Source: Oceanobacillus rekensis
GTDB taxonomy: Bacteria > Bacillota > Bacilli > Bacillales > Amphibacillaceae
DNA: 64,000 nucleotides
Assembly: GCF_002153375.1 (NCBI RefSeq)
Contig: NZ_MTBQ01000001.1
Span: 682,001-746,000 of the forward strand
Reading direction: 5' to 3'
Made by a program: the position numbers and the translations under genes. Below are positions 43,888 to 52,404 of the stretch, one piece after another. The notes under the pieces were generated by a model. The model searched no databases, was not told where the DNA came from, and saw only the letters and a list, made by a program, of their open reading frames with translations. Numbering within the stretch: position 1 is the first letter of the stretch; the number at the start of each line of letters is the position of its first letter.

Positions 43888-43928
43888 AAAATGGTCGATA
43901 TTCTTTAAAAGAGAATATCGACCATTTT
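43888..43928 (+). terminator. Terminator of hxlAB
   Basis: AAAATGGTCGATATTCT (43888-43904) pairs exactly with 43912-43928, with a 7-nt loop and trailing T. Confidence 0.92.
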
Positions 43929-44210
43929 TGTGACAAGCACCTACAGCTATCGGGGCGTCACTTCAATTATAGATCAGACACCGATTATCGGTAATATGGT
44001 TTTCATTTTGTTATCAGATTAGATTTTATTATTCTTCACTAGAAATATACGAATTAAATGGGAAGTTGAACTATAGTACACCTTAAAAGTTGGGGTATTA
44101 CTAACTTGCGGTGTGCACTACAAACGTTCCCTTTTTACTTATCAAATTGTTTCAATAATTGCCAATCAACTGTTACACTTAGACTAAATGAAAAAGATTG
44201 GAGCAAACGT
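43929..44210. other. Spacer without recognised gene
   Basis: Contains a CACCGATTATCGGTAATA dyad near 43979-43996 and otherwise nothing that I can support. The TPR pseudogene ribosome site TTGGAGC lies at its right end. Confidence 0.4.
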
Positions 44211-45024
44211 ATGGCGCAAATGGATATTTTTAATTTAGATGAAAATATAAAAAATTTATAAATGAGACGAACAAAGACGATTTGGAGGTAATTGTTGAGG
44301 AACTTAAGCGCGGTCACTTTCCAAATGTTTTATCGAAAACAAAGGCATTCCGAGAAAAACATGAAACAAATGGAAAATCGATTGATGACTTAATTTTATA
44401 TGGTGATCTAGCATTCATGTGTGACTATAAGCTTGCTCGAAGGATCATGTCTGATGCCGTGAAACAAATAGAAAATGTGAAGGCTTACGATCAGCAAAAA
44501 GCAGCCCATGCTTATTTAGTACTGGGGGAAGCTGAAGGGAATTAGAAAAGTTCGTTCGGGCAATAAAATATTACAAACTTGGCCTAACATACTTCAAGGA
44601 AGATGAAAAGCAAGACAGATATATGATTCTCTTTCTGCATTACAAACTTGGTGCACTTCATTCTATGATAAATGAGACATATGAAGCAATAGATTACTTG
44701 GAAAAAACATATGAGAAATCCTATACTTATTTGAATGAAGCAATACCGATGTTTAAGGGTTCCCCACTTGCTAACAAGCTGGTACATGCTGAGGCGTATA
44801 TTGAGATGGCATATAATTATTTTGACCAATCCCAACTTAATAAGGCAATCCCTTATTATGAAAAGGCTATTGTACAGCTGGAAAAAACAAATGACCAAGA
44901 GTTGTTGGAAAATGCTCTTGCAGATGTGATTGCATTTTTCTCTAGCACTGATAATCTAAAAAAAAAACGGTTATATGAAAATAAATTTGTAAAGATGACG
45001 AATGAAAAATCCCATATTCACTAA
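44211..45024 (+). pseudogene. TPR-repeat protein broken by two frameshifts
   Basis: ATG 44211 with TTGGAGC upstream begins MAQMDIFNLDENIKNL, then TAA. Shifting one base continues NETNKDDLEVIVEELKRGHF to GEAEGN and TAG near 44542. A second one-base shift continues ELEKFVRAIKYYKLGLTYFK and HYKLGALHSMINETYEAIDY to the stop at 45022-45024. Joined, it is about 270 residues of tetratricopeptide helices, resembling Rap-like or other TPR regulators (assignment weak). Both shifts could be single-base indels. Confidence 0.75.
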
Positions 45025-45100
45025 TGTAGTTGACCAAGGAGAATTGAGGAACGGGAAAGTAACTTTTGATTTAGTCTCTACCTCCCCCCTTTTCTTTCGC

Positions 45101-45145
45101 CGTCACTAAAACAGTACTCGATTAAAGAGTGCTGTTTTAGTGACG
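45101..45145 (-). terminator. Long terminator after the 44-residue gene
   Basis: CGTCACTAAAACAGTACTC (45101-45119) pairs with 45127-45145 over 19 positions with one G-T wobble. It lies between the convergent TPR pseudogene and the small gene. Confidence 0.88.
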
Positions 45146-45150
45146 ACTTA

Positions 45151-45285
45151 TTATTCGTAAATTTTATCTGCATTTTTAAAGCGCATTTTTTCTGACTGAA
45201 TCGTTTCTGCTGTATGATGCTTATTTCTTTTATTTATATTTTGCTTCAGTTCCTTTGCTTTGCCTGTTTCCCTTTTATCTACCAT
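45151..45285 (-). CDS. Small basic protein, 44 residues
   Basis: ATG 45285 is preceded by GGAGGTGGATGAGAT. The peptide reads MVDKRETGKAKELKQNINKR, then NKHHTAETIQSEKMRFKNAD and KIYE: very hydrophilic, Lys-rich, without hydrophobic segment. The size and composition recall minor spore or nucleic-acid-binding proteins, but no family is recognised. A strong terminator follows directly. Confidence 0.65.
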   Translation of the reverse strand: MVDKRETGKAKELKQNINKRNKHHTAETIQSEKMRFKNADKIYE

Positions 45286-45390
45286 ATCTCATCCACCTCC
45301 AAACCGGATTGCTATCAAAGCTATTTTTTCCGATTTACCTCGTCTCATGTATGCTTGATGAAATTTTCTTTATTTAATATTTAAAATCGA

Positions 45391-45414
45391 ATGCAAAGAA
45401 CCGTCCCCATGCAA
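45391..45414. repeat. Dispersed GGGGACGGTTC hairpin, copy 2
   Basis: ATGCAAAGAACCGTCCCCAT then GCA: TGCA ends enclose the GAACCGTCCCCATGC core shared with 12194-12223 and 56040-56070. Confidence 0.6.
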
Positions 45415-45475
45415 CTTGTTTGGGTGTACTGGATTTCGGTAATATAGTAATATGATGTTGATAGGAGGTAATACA

Positions 45476-45922
45476 ATGCCAGGTGGTAGTCATTCCGTTC
45501 GTGTAGATTGTCCGATTGAAGGGGTTTGGGCGTTTGTAAAGGATATTAATAACTGGGCACCATTAGTACCCGGGTATATAGAACATACAATTATCAATGA
45601 AAATCAATCAACCTGGAAATTCGTTAGTGATATTGGAATCATAAAACGAACACTTCATATGGAAGTGGATATCACAGAATGGCAGGAACCAACGAAAGTT
45701 CCTTTTAACTTAAAAGGAATAAATGAAAAATTCGCAGGTACGGGTTATTTCGAGGCGGAAAAAATTACTGAATCGAGCACAAAGGTCACTGGAAACCTCG
45801 ACATAAAAGCTGGTGGTCTGCGTGGCCGTGCCATTAATCCAGTGCTGAAATCTGTGATTCCAAAAACAGCCACCGACTTAACGGTAGCCGTTGCCAATGA
45901 AATTCAAAAGACTTGTTCATAA
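45476..45922 (+). CDS. CoxG-like SRPBCC protein
   Basis: 148 residues with the CoxG/START-like pattern (GSHSVRVDCPIEGVWAFVKD, WAPLVPGYIEHTIINENQST, GTGYFEAEKITESSTKVTGN). CoxG proteins help membrane association of carbon monoxide dehydrogenase, but many Bacillaceae paralogs like this stand alone with unknown ligands. ATG 45476 has AGGAGGTAATACA upstream, which is better than the frame start at 45452. Confidence 0.82.
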   Translation: MPGGSHSVRVDCPIEGVWAFVKDINNWAPLVPGYIEHTIINENQSTWKFVSDIGIIKRTLHMEVDITEWQEPTKVPFNLKGINEKFAGTGYFEAEKITESSTKVTGNLDIKAGGLRGRAINPVLKSVIPKTATDLTVAVANEIQKTCS

Positions 45923-46299
45923 GAGAGTATGACGCAACGTACCTGCTGGCTGTTAACCAAAGAAATGTACTTTTGCTGCCGTCCGTGATCACTCCGGGCT
46001 GGTGAAGCTGTATGATGCTATTTTTTCTATTGCAGGTTTAGTAATTGTCAGCAACCTTCTAACCAGCTCTGGGAAATATACGTAGACTCCATCCGCCCTA
46101 AGGTGCGCGCATTATATTTCCCAGAGCGGTCGCCGAAGTTCCTACATATTGGTAGAAATCAACCAGCAGTTACTTCGCAGTTTATAGATTTTGTCACATC
46201 AACATGATTGGGACGAGCAGACGTAGTCTCGGATCTTTTTGGCGAGACGATAACTGTAGTACGAATCTTTCCAAAAAACTCCGTCCATAAATATCATTA
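45923..46299. other. Repeat-rich spacer
   Basis: Contains the third dispersed repeat with its own inverted arms (listed separately) and CACTCCGGGCTGGTGAAGCT near 45991, similar to 33443-33458. No gene. Confidence 0.5.
46067..46145. repeat. Dispersed CCCAGAGCGGTCGCC repeat, copy 3, with 14-bp inverted arms
   Basis: CTCTGGGAAATATA (46067-46080) is inverted exactly at 46113-46126, and the right arm continues into CCCAGAGCGGTCGCCGAAGT. This is the most complete copy; the others keep mainly the right arm. Confidence 0.75.
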
Positions 46300-47229
46300 T
46301 CACTTCTTCTTTGTTCTCCTATAAACAATAAATATAATCAATGCAATTACTCCGAGTACAATAAATACAGGAAAATTGCCTATGATAAATACAAAAATGC
46401 CAGAGAATGCAGCGATTAGAAAGTTGATACTCTTCAAAAACTGTTGTTTCGTTTTTTCCCATGTATTTAAATCTCCGTCATTCATTCCTGAAATCGTTAC
46501 ATTGTTTTCCTGAATCGAAATCGTAACCGTTGCCAAGTCGGTTTTATTTTCTAGATATTTTATACGCCCTGTAATTTCGTCGATTTCCCCTTGAACATCT
46601 GCCAAATCAGCGGATATCGTCAATAAGTCTTCCGTTTTTTCCGCTTGTTCCATAAAAGCAAGCAGCCGTTCTTCCACAACACGCTTTGATTTCAATCGTG
46701 AATCGAGATCAATAAACTCTTCCGTTACGTCCTGACCTGAAATAGAACTTTCCAGAACTTTACTGCTTCCTTCTTCCATGATCTGAATAAATTCCCGAAA
46801 CTGCTCCTGTGGAATTCTTACTGTTACATGTCCATTAGTCGTATTATTTTCTGTATCCCCTGTCATATTGGAGTCGACGATATACCCGCCGCGATTTGCA
46901 ACCTGTGACTGAATCGTATTGATCGTTTGTTGATAATCTTTAACTTCAATAAAAAGATTGGCCGTATAAATTATCTTTCGATCTGACTCGGTATATTCCG
47001 CTTCTACTTCTGCTGCTGATGAGTCCTCTTCCTGTAATTCACTAGCTTCTTGAACGACTGCATTTTCATTCCTACTGCTAACTGAATCATTAATCTCCCC
47101 TTCCGTACTTTCCAATGTATTTAAATCTGCTTGATTACTGATTGTTTTACTCTTTTCCGAATCATTGCTGCATGCTGCTGCAAAAATACTTATACAAAGA
47201 ACGACCACCATCAACAAACATTTTTTCAC
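46300..47229 (-). CDS. DUF4349 lipoprotein
   Basis: 309 residues. Signal peptide and lipobox AAAC (Cys20); an acidic, low-complexity linker (30-80); a DUF4349 domain with coiled coil (RKIIYTANLFIEVKDYQQTI, GGYIVDSNMTGDTENN, DLADVQGEIDEITGRIKYLE); a C-terminal TM helix (about 275-302) and basic tail. Such proteins are thought to be envelope-associated; function unknown. It stands alone. Confidence 0.88.
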   Translation of the reverse strand: MKKCLLMVVVLCISIFAAACSNDSEKSKTISNQADLNTLESTEGEINDSVSSRNENAVVQEASELQEEDSSAAEVEAEYTESDRKIIYTANLFIEVKDYQQTINTIQSQVANRGGYIVDSNMTGDTENNTTNGHVTVRIPQEQFREFIQIMEEGSSKVLESSISGQDVTEEFIDLDSRLKSKRVVEERLLAFMEQAEKTEDLLTISADLADVQGEIDEITGRIKYLENKTDLATVTISIQENNVTISGMNDGDLNTWEKTKQQFLKSINFLIAAFSGIFVFIIGNFPVFIVLGVIALIIFIVYRRTKKK

Positions 47230-47387
47230 CTGGACCCCACCTTTTAGTTTTATCCTTTTTTATTGTGTTTCTATTATTATTTATAGACGGAATTTACTGA
47301 GAGATGTTACAACTATTTCATATAAAGATTGGAAAGTCCTTCGTTGTACTTAGATTGTTAGAGAAATTTATATTTTCTAGATCAAAT

Positions 47388-47419
47388 AAAAAGACTTCCA
47401 GATAAATGGAAGTCTTTTT
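47388..47419. terminator. Terminator downstream of nrnB
   Basis: AAAAAGACTTCCA (47388-47400) pairs exactly with TGGAAGTCTTTTT (47407-47419), directly after the nrnB stop at 47425. Confidence 0.9.
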
Positions 47420-47424
47420 ACGCA

Positions 47425-48612
47425 TTATTTTTCGTCTATTCTACCTAACTTTTCCATCAAATAACTAACAAACAATTCATCTTTAGCAAGCCATGCTTCA
47501 TCATTTCGTTTTAAAAATTTTTCCGCCTCTTCAAAGCTTGTGAAGGTTTGATCTATTTTGGTTCGATTTCGTTCAATTACCCAATTTCCATTGTCATCCG
47601 GGTAAATTAGAAAAGTGACTTCCGCTCGATTCGTATACATCGAACCAAACAATGAACCTTTCGTATTGTAGCGATTTCGCTTCGCATCTTCTCGTAATGT
47701 TTCCAATTGAAAGGTATCTGCCACAAACAATTTATATGCTTCATCAGTTAGTGTACAGCCAGATGCTTTGGCATGTCCACCTCCATCGAACCGGCCTGCA
47801 ACTTCCGACACATCTACATGATCATGGATGGTTCGGAATCCTGCTCGTTTTCCACCCATATTTAATATAACAATGTAATCAAGATGCGGGTATTCTTTGC
47901 CAAGTTCATTTCCGAGCTCCGAGTGATACGATTCCGCATGGACGATTCCAGCATAATGGTCACCAATTTTCTTCTGGGCGACTTGCCGCTTTTTCCGGCG
48001 GATATAGCGTTCAATTTTATGATCCTCCATGCCGAGAATTTTCTTTTCAAAGTCATCAAAGTAGAAATCATCACCTGTTTGTAATCGTTCGAGCATAAGA
48101 TCTTCAAACTCATCTATGGAAATAAGAAAAAAGAGTGCATTCAGTTGTCTGGCAGTTTGATTATCGTTCTTCTCCCATTCCCATGTATCATACTGTCTGA
48201 CGAGTTCTACAAATTCTGTTAATATATTTGCCCGCTCCAGAAATTGATGGTCCACAAGATATTCATAAAATAAGGATGTAGCAGAAGTTAATTTCCCTTG
48301 GCTATCTTCCACCACCACATGGCCCCACTCATATTCATTAAAATGCAGTGCGGTTTTATGATGATCCAGTAATTGAACTCTCCCTCCAGCTTGATAAAAT
48401 GCTTCAAGTTTTTGTTCATTATCTTCATTTACAGACAAATCTGTAACAAATAGAAATGTATCCTTTTTTCCGTTTTCCAGGAAGAACCCTACTTCTCGAT
48501 TTAAACTTGCAATCGAGTTATACCGAACATGCACATCTTTACCGAAAGCAAGCTTCGCCAAAATCCCGCAGCCAACTCCATCTAAATCATTATGTGACAA
48601 TAGTCTATACAT
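47425..48612 (-). CDS. nrnB: DHH-DHHA1 phosphoesterase, oligoribonuclease NrnB
   Basis: 395 residues, matching the length of Bacillus NrnB (YngD). The DHH domain has SHNDLDGVGCG, FVTDLS and LLDHHKTA, metal-binding residues of the family; the DHHA1 domain has AGRFDGGGHAKASGC. NrnB degrades 2-5-nt RNA fragments (nanoRNA). The C-terminal 80 residues (YPDDNGNWVIERNRTKIDQT) are an extra module common to this group. GGTGAAAAA precedes the ATG. Confidence 0.85.
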   Translation of the reverse strand: MYRLLSHNDLDGVGCGILAKLAFGKDVHVRYNSIASLNREVGFFLENGKKDTFLFVTDLSVNEDNEQKLEAFYQAGGRVQLLDHHKTALHFNEYEWGHVVVEDSQGKLTSATSLFYEYLVDHQFLERANILTEFVELVRQYDTWEWEKNDNQTARQLNALFFLISIDEFEDLMLERLQTGDDFYFDDFEKKILGMEDHKIERYIRRKKRQVAQKKIGDHYAGIVHAESYHSELGNELGKEYPHLDYIVILNMGGKRAGFRTIHDHVDVSEVAGRFDGGGHAKASGCTLTDEAYKLFVADTFQLETLREDAKRNRYNTKGSLFGSMYTNRAEVTFLIYPDDNGNWVIERNRTKIDQTFTSFEEAEKFLKRNDEAWLAKDELFVSYLMEKLGRIDEK

Positions 48613-48859
48613 TTTTTCACCTCGAGTTTATTATGCTTTGAAAAGTAAAAAATATAAATTGATTATTTGTATTTCGTTATAAAACTTCTGTCACAGGTTG
48701 CAAACCTACTTGCAATATCGCGCCAATTCTGAACCTGATGGATAACTTCACACCTTGTTCGCGTAACTTTTTTCACCCTTCGCACGACTTCTAGCTTGAA
48801 TTGCACAACTACAGATGCTGTGCAATACTTTGCCTCATTTAAACAACCTATACAAATCC

Positions 48860-51241
48860 TTAATTATCCCGGTTCACTATATAATTCATAAAATGTTTTA
48901 AAAAAGAAATAGATGTTGGCATCTCTTGCAATACTTCCATCCCAAAGCAATAATGCTCCCACATTTCAATTCTTGCACCTTCAACACCAAGTATGGACAC
49001 AAATGTTGCACGGTTGTTTTCCAAATCTTTCAAGGGGATCTTTCCGAGTGATTCGAGATCTCCCTCCACGTCCAATAAATCATCCTTTATCTGAAAAGCA
49101 ATACCCATATGATAGGCTAATTTTTTTAAAGCTTCCATTTCTGATTTCTCCGCACCAGCGATGATTGCTGGCATCATGAGAGATGCTTCAAATGCCAATC
49201 CAGTTTTATAAAAGCACATTGTATTTAGTTGGTCCAGTGTCAATTGCTTCCCCTTAGAATCCAAATCCATCGTCTGTCCCATACACATATCTGCTGCAGC
49301 CTGAGCAGAATAGTGAATCAACTGAAGCACCCTTTTTGCATCGAATGATGTAAGGGAAGCTTGTTCTTCATACGCTTTTTGGGTCAGAAAGAGACCGGTC
49401 AATTCTGCAGTGGCACTATTATAGACCTCGTGTAAAGTTGGACGGCCCCTGCGCATCGATGCATTATCCTGGGATGGCAGATCATCAAATATTAAGGAAG
49501 CTGTATGCATATATTCCAATGATTTTAACAATGGTATAATCTTGGTTTTGTCCAATCCATATACATGAACGCTCATGAACCAAGCCATAATTGGCCGGAT
49601 CCGCTTTCCATCACCTTCTAAACTATAGTTTGCAGCATCATTAAGTGGGACTTTTATCGAAGTATCATGGTTGCTATTATAAATAGGTAAGACGCTGTTA
49701 ATCTGATGGTATACCGATTCGACAGTACCCAAAAATTCCTCTTGTTCTTTCCGGTTATTTTTTAAATTAGAAATGATATGATCACGCAGTAGTTTATCGA
49801 AGAAATCCACATCGTCCGCTTTCCGAACCATCTGTTGAATCAAACGATTAAAATTCGGATTAAAAGAGGCAAATTTGTCCATCACTTCATTATATTTGTT
49901 GGTTCCTTGTTTCTCTTTAAAACGCTTCAGGCCATTAATTGCACGATTTAAGATCACCTCACAGGTCTTCGTATCAGAGCGATAAACTTCGTGAATCAAA
50001 TGGGAGATGACCGTCCAATACAATTCATAAGGGTTAATCAGGTCCTTACGATTCTTCCGGTAGGTCAAATAATAAGTATATGGGGTAACTGCCCCAGCCT
50101 TCATGTCATCGAACATATCTGCAAAATCATCTGCAAGTTGGTTATAGATACCATAATAAAAGGTCAGATCCTCAAATTCATTATCTTCAGGAGCACGGAT
50201 TACCGTACGGACGATCAACCTGGACGCAGCTGATTTTAAAATGATCGGTATATACAGTTCTTCATTGGTATAGTTGGCATTTGATAAATCTTTAACACGG
50301 TCCTTTTCCTGGGAATGGAAAAATATATAAGATTGCTCAAAAAATGATTGTAGTGTTTCCGGTAGTTGATGCGTCTTGATATACATAAAGGCACTCTTTA
50401 ATTCTCCGTGAATGTAGTGAATTAATTCCGCATTATCACCGGTCCAACCTTCCAATTCAGGAACATTTCCAGTGGTAAGTGCAGTACGAATTAAATTGGA
50501 ATAACGTTCCTTCTCTTCAACGGACAAGACTCCTGAATCGAGAAGATCATCGATGAAGGGATATGTCAATCCATAGGAATAGCCAAGCCTTATTGCCTTA
50601 TCCAGTTGTTTAGAGCGTACCTCAAGGCTTTGTTCATCGCTCAGTTCTTCTAGCTCGTGCATCAGTACACCCGCAATAATTTTGATCAGTTTTCGCTGAG
50701 CTTCATCCGCATCCATCCCTATTGGAATATGAGCAGCTACTATTTTTAATTTATCCATCACCCAGATCATCGCGGACTCTATGCCTTCCTTCTGAGCAAT
50801 CCGATACAAGCCAGCCATGCTAAATGTTTCATTCATGTCACCTTGGTTAGCAGTGGATTGTGTCAGGTGGCTTTTTAAACTTGCAACGACTTGCTCTATT
50901 CTATTTTGCGTATTCGGATCGTCCAACGCTTTACCTAGATCCCTCATGAAAATATAGGAAATGCTCCGATCCAAATAATTATCCAGTTTCCCGCTAGAAT
51001 TCAACCATTGGATATAAGGACGGTATCCTAGTGCATCCACTTTTCCTCTTCGCCGAGATAAAAAGGAAAATAAAGAAGGTTGATGTATATGATGATGTTT
51101 CCATTTTTGAATATCCCTTGTCAGGTTCTTGGCATAGCTCTTTCCTTTCAATTCGATAGAAAGTAATTTAAAATAATCTGCTGCCTTCTGTTCAGCCAGC
51201 AGATAACATCTATCCGCATCTATTAGTAACTTCTCACTCAT
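48860..51241 (-). CDS. Fusion of two isoprenoid-synthase-like halves (polyprenyl synthetase family)
   Basis: 793 residues, more than double a normal prenyl transferase. The C-terminal half (505-793) is an IspA-like trans-prenyltransferase: GKRIRP (545-550), first Asp-rich motif DDLPSQD (586-592) with RRGRPT, KTG (679-681), and second Asp-rich motif KDDLLD (719-724). The usual GD after the first motif is replaced by TG in AELTGLFL. The N-terminal half (1-490) is all-helical and carries its own Asp-rich motifs: YPFIDDLLDSG (231-235) and NQLADDFADMFDD (367-379), as in class I isoprenoid or terpene synthases. The order, cyclase-like then prenyltransferase, recalls fungal chimeric terpene synthases; product unknown. 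Confidence 0.85.
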   Translation of the reverse strand: MSEKLLIDADRCYLLAEQKAADYFKLLSIELKGKSYAKNLTRDIQKWKHHHIHQPSLFSFLSRRRGKVDALGYRPYIQWLNSSGKLDNYLDRSISYIFMRDLGKALDDPNTQNRIEQVVASLKSHLTQSTANQGDMNETFSMAGLYRIAQKEGIESAMIWVMDKLKIVAAHIPIGMDADEAQRKLIKIIAGVLMHELEELSDEQSLEVRSKQLDKAIRLGYSYGLTYPFIDDLLDSGVLSVEEKERYSNLIRTALTTGNVPELEGWTGDNAELIHYIHGELKSAFMYIKTHQLPETLQSFFEQSYIFFHSQEKDRVKDLSNANYTNEELYIPIILKSAASRLIVRTVIRAPEDNEFEDLTFYYGIYNQLADDFADMFDDMKAGAVTPYTYYLTYRKNRKDLINPYELYWTVISHLIHEVYRSDTKTCEVILNRAINGLKRFKEKQGTNKYNEVMDKFASFNPNFNRLIQQMVRKADDVDFFDKLLRDHIISNLKNNRKEQEEFLGTVESVYHQINSVLPIYNSNHDTSIKVPLNDAANYSLEGDGKRIRPIMAWFMSVHVYGLDKTKIIPLLKSLEYMHTASLIFDDLPSQDNASMRRGRPTLHEVYNSATAELTGLFLTQKAYEEQASLTSFDAKRVLQLIHYSAQAAADMCMGQTMDLDSKGKQLTLDQLNTMCFYKTGLAFEASLMMPAIIAGAEKSEMEALKKLAYHMGIAFQIKDDLLDVEGDLESLGKIPLKDLENNRATFVSILGVEGARIEMWEHYCFGMEVLQEMPTSISFLKHFMNYIVNRDN

Positions 51242-51340
51242 AACACATTCCCTCTACTCTTATTCATATATTTTCTGCCATTATAATTTAAATTAACATC
51301 TATTTATATAGAATGGAAGCATGCTTCCTCCTGAAAATAG

Positions 51341-51376
51341 AAAGGTGCTTTCCTAATTACAGGAATGCACCTTTTA
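51341..51376 (-). terminator. Terminator after dinB-like gene
   Basis: AAAGGTGC/GCACCTTT with an inner TTCCT/AGGAA stem. It lies between the DinB stop (51424) and the start of the prenyltransferase fusion (51241), so the two are separate units. Confidence 0.8.
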
Positions 51377-51423
51377 GTGAATAACATCAGATATGCCCAT
51401 TGATTCGGGCGGTTACTTTTTGA

Positions 51424-51900
51424 TTAGTTGTTGCTTTGTTCTTTCGTTGGTCCCATTACTCCCGGAACATCCAAGCCTGCCTGGCGCAGAAGAACGGTCA
51501 TTTGCCCACGATGATGTGTTTGATGGTCGATAACGTCTCTTAAAATTGCTCCTCTTGGTGTTGGCTGACCAAATTTATCTACTTTTTCCATCATTTTTTC
51601 ATCTGTTAGATTCTGCTTTACTTCTTGAACAAGACTTCCGGAAATCTCCTTATAGGCATGTACAATATCTGCAGCCTTATTAGGAACGGTACTATCTTTT
51701 GGTACTTGAACTTGCAAACCTACCATATCAGCAAAAAACGCCGTGCTCATCGCAATATGCCATCCTAGCCAACCAAGTGTGCTATGATCCTCAGCAATAG
51801 CTTGATCCAATTTATCATCTGTCAGTGATTCCAAAACCTGATTGGTGCCATTTGCAGAACGCGACCAATCTTCTAAAAAGTCATCTACTGTTCGATACAT
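51424..51900 (-). CDS. DinB-family protein
   Basis: 158 residues, four-helix DinB bundle. The metal triad is visible: H48 (LGWLGWHIAMS), H126 and H130 (VIDHQTHHRGQM). Members act as metal-dependent thiol transferases or related enzymes; this one is not assigned further. ATG 51900 follows AAGGAGTGATTAGC; the longer frame begins three codons earlier. Confidence 0.88.
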   Translation of the reverse strand: MYRTVDDFLEDWSRSANGTNQVLESLTDDKLDQAIAEDHSTLGWLGWHIAMSTAFFADMVGLQVQVPKDSTVPNKAADIVHAYKEISGSLVQEVKQNLTDEKMMEKVDKFGQPTPRGAILRDVIDHQTHHRGQMTVLLRQAGLDVPGVMGPTKEQSNN

Positions 51901-52404
51901 GCTAATCACTCCTTCATATTTTCATTTGATACCTATTTATTGTTAACTTTTATTGCTTCTCTCACTATTTATATAAAATCGGAGACTCCTGCTTCTGCAC
52001 ATTCTTTAACCGATTGGTACATCCATGTGACCGACTTAACGGAGCGCGTCATTACAACACTTTATTTCCTGCTGCACGATATATATCGTACCATTCCATT
52101 CTTCCCTTGTCAGTTCCACATCCGTTGCCTTGGCAATATTCGTCAATCGTTCTGGTGTCATTGTACCGACAATGGTTTCACGGATATCACCTCTTAGATG
52201 GAATACTGTTAGTTTAGCATGTTAATGGAACCACTACCATTATTCCGGTTAGAGAGAGTTTAAGAAGGATATTTACCGAATACCTAGTTTGTAAAATAAT
52301 TACTAAAAGTTTCCATCTATTAATATTGCACTCTCTGAAATGGAGGTATATGATATATCTTATGCTAATTGAAAATATTTTAATTGGTGCAGGAGGTAAG
52401 CAGA
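51901..52404. other. Spacer with two fossils
   Basis: Besides the aldo/keto reductase fossil (listed separately), minus-strand codons at about 51965-52040 read SVTWMYQSVKECAEAGVSDF and stop, a second protein-like scrap. The right end carries the exporter ribosome site AGGAGG. Confidence 0.45.
52052..52204 (-). pseudogene. C-terminal fossil of an aldo/keto reductase
   Basis: Minus-strand codons read HLRGDIRETIVGTMTPERLT, then NIAKATDVELTREEW; after a one-base shift they continue YDIYRAAGNKVL to TAA (52052-52054). The segment LTREEWYDIYRAAGNKV is the characteristic end of YdhF-type aldo/keto reductases. The rest of the gene is absent. Confidence 0.6.
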
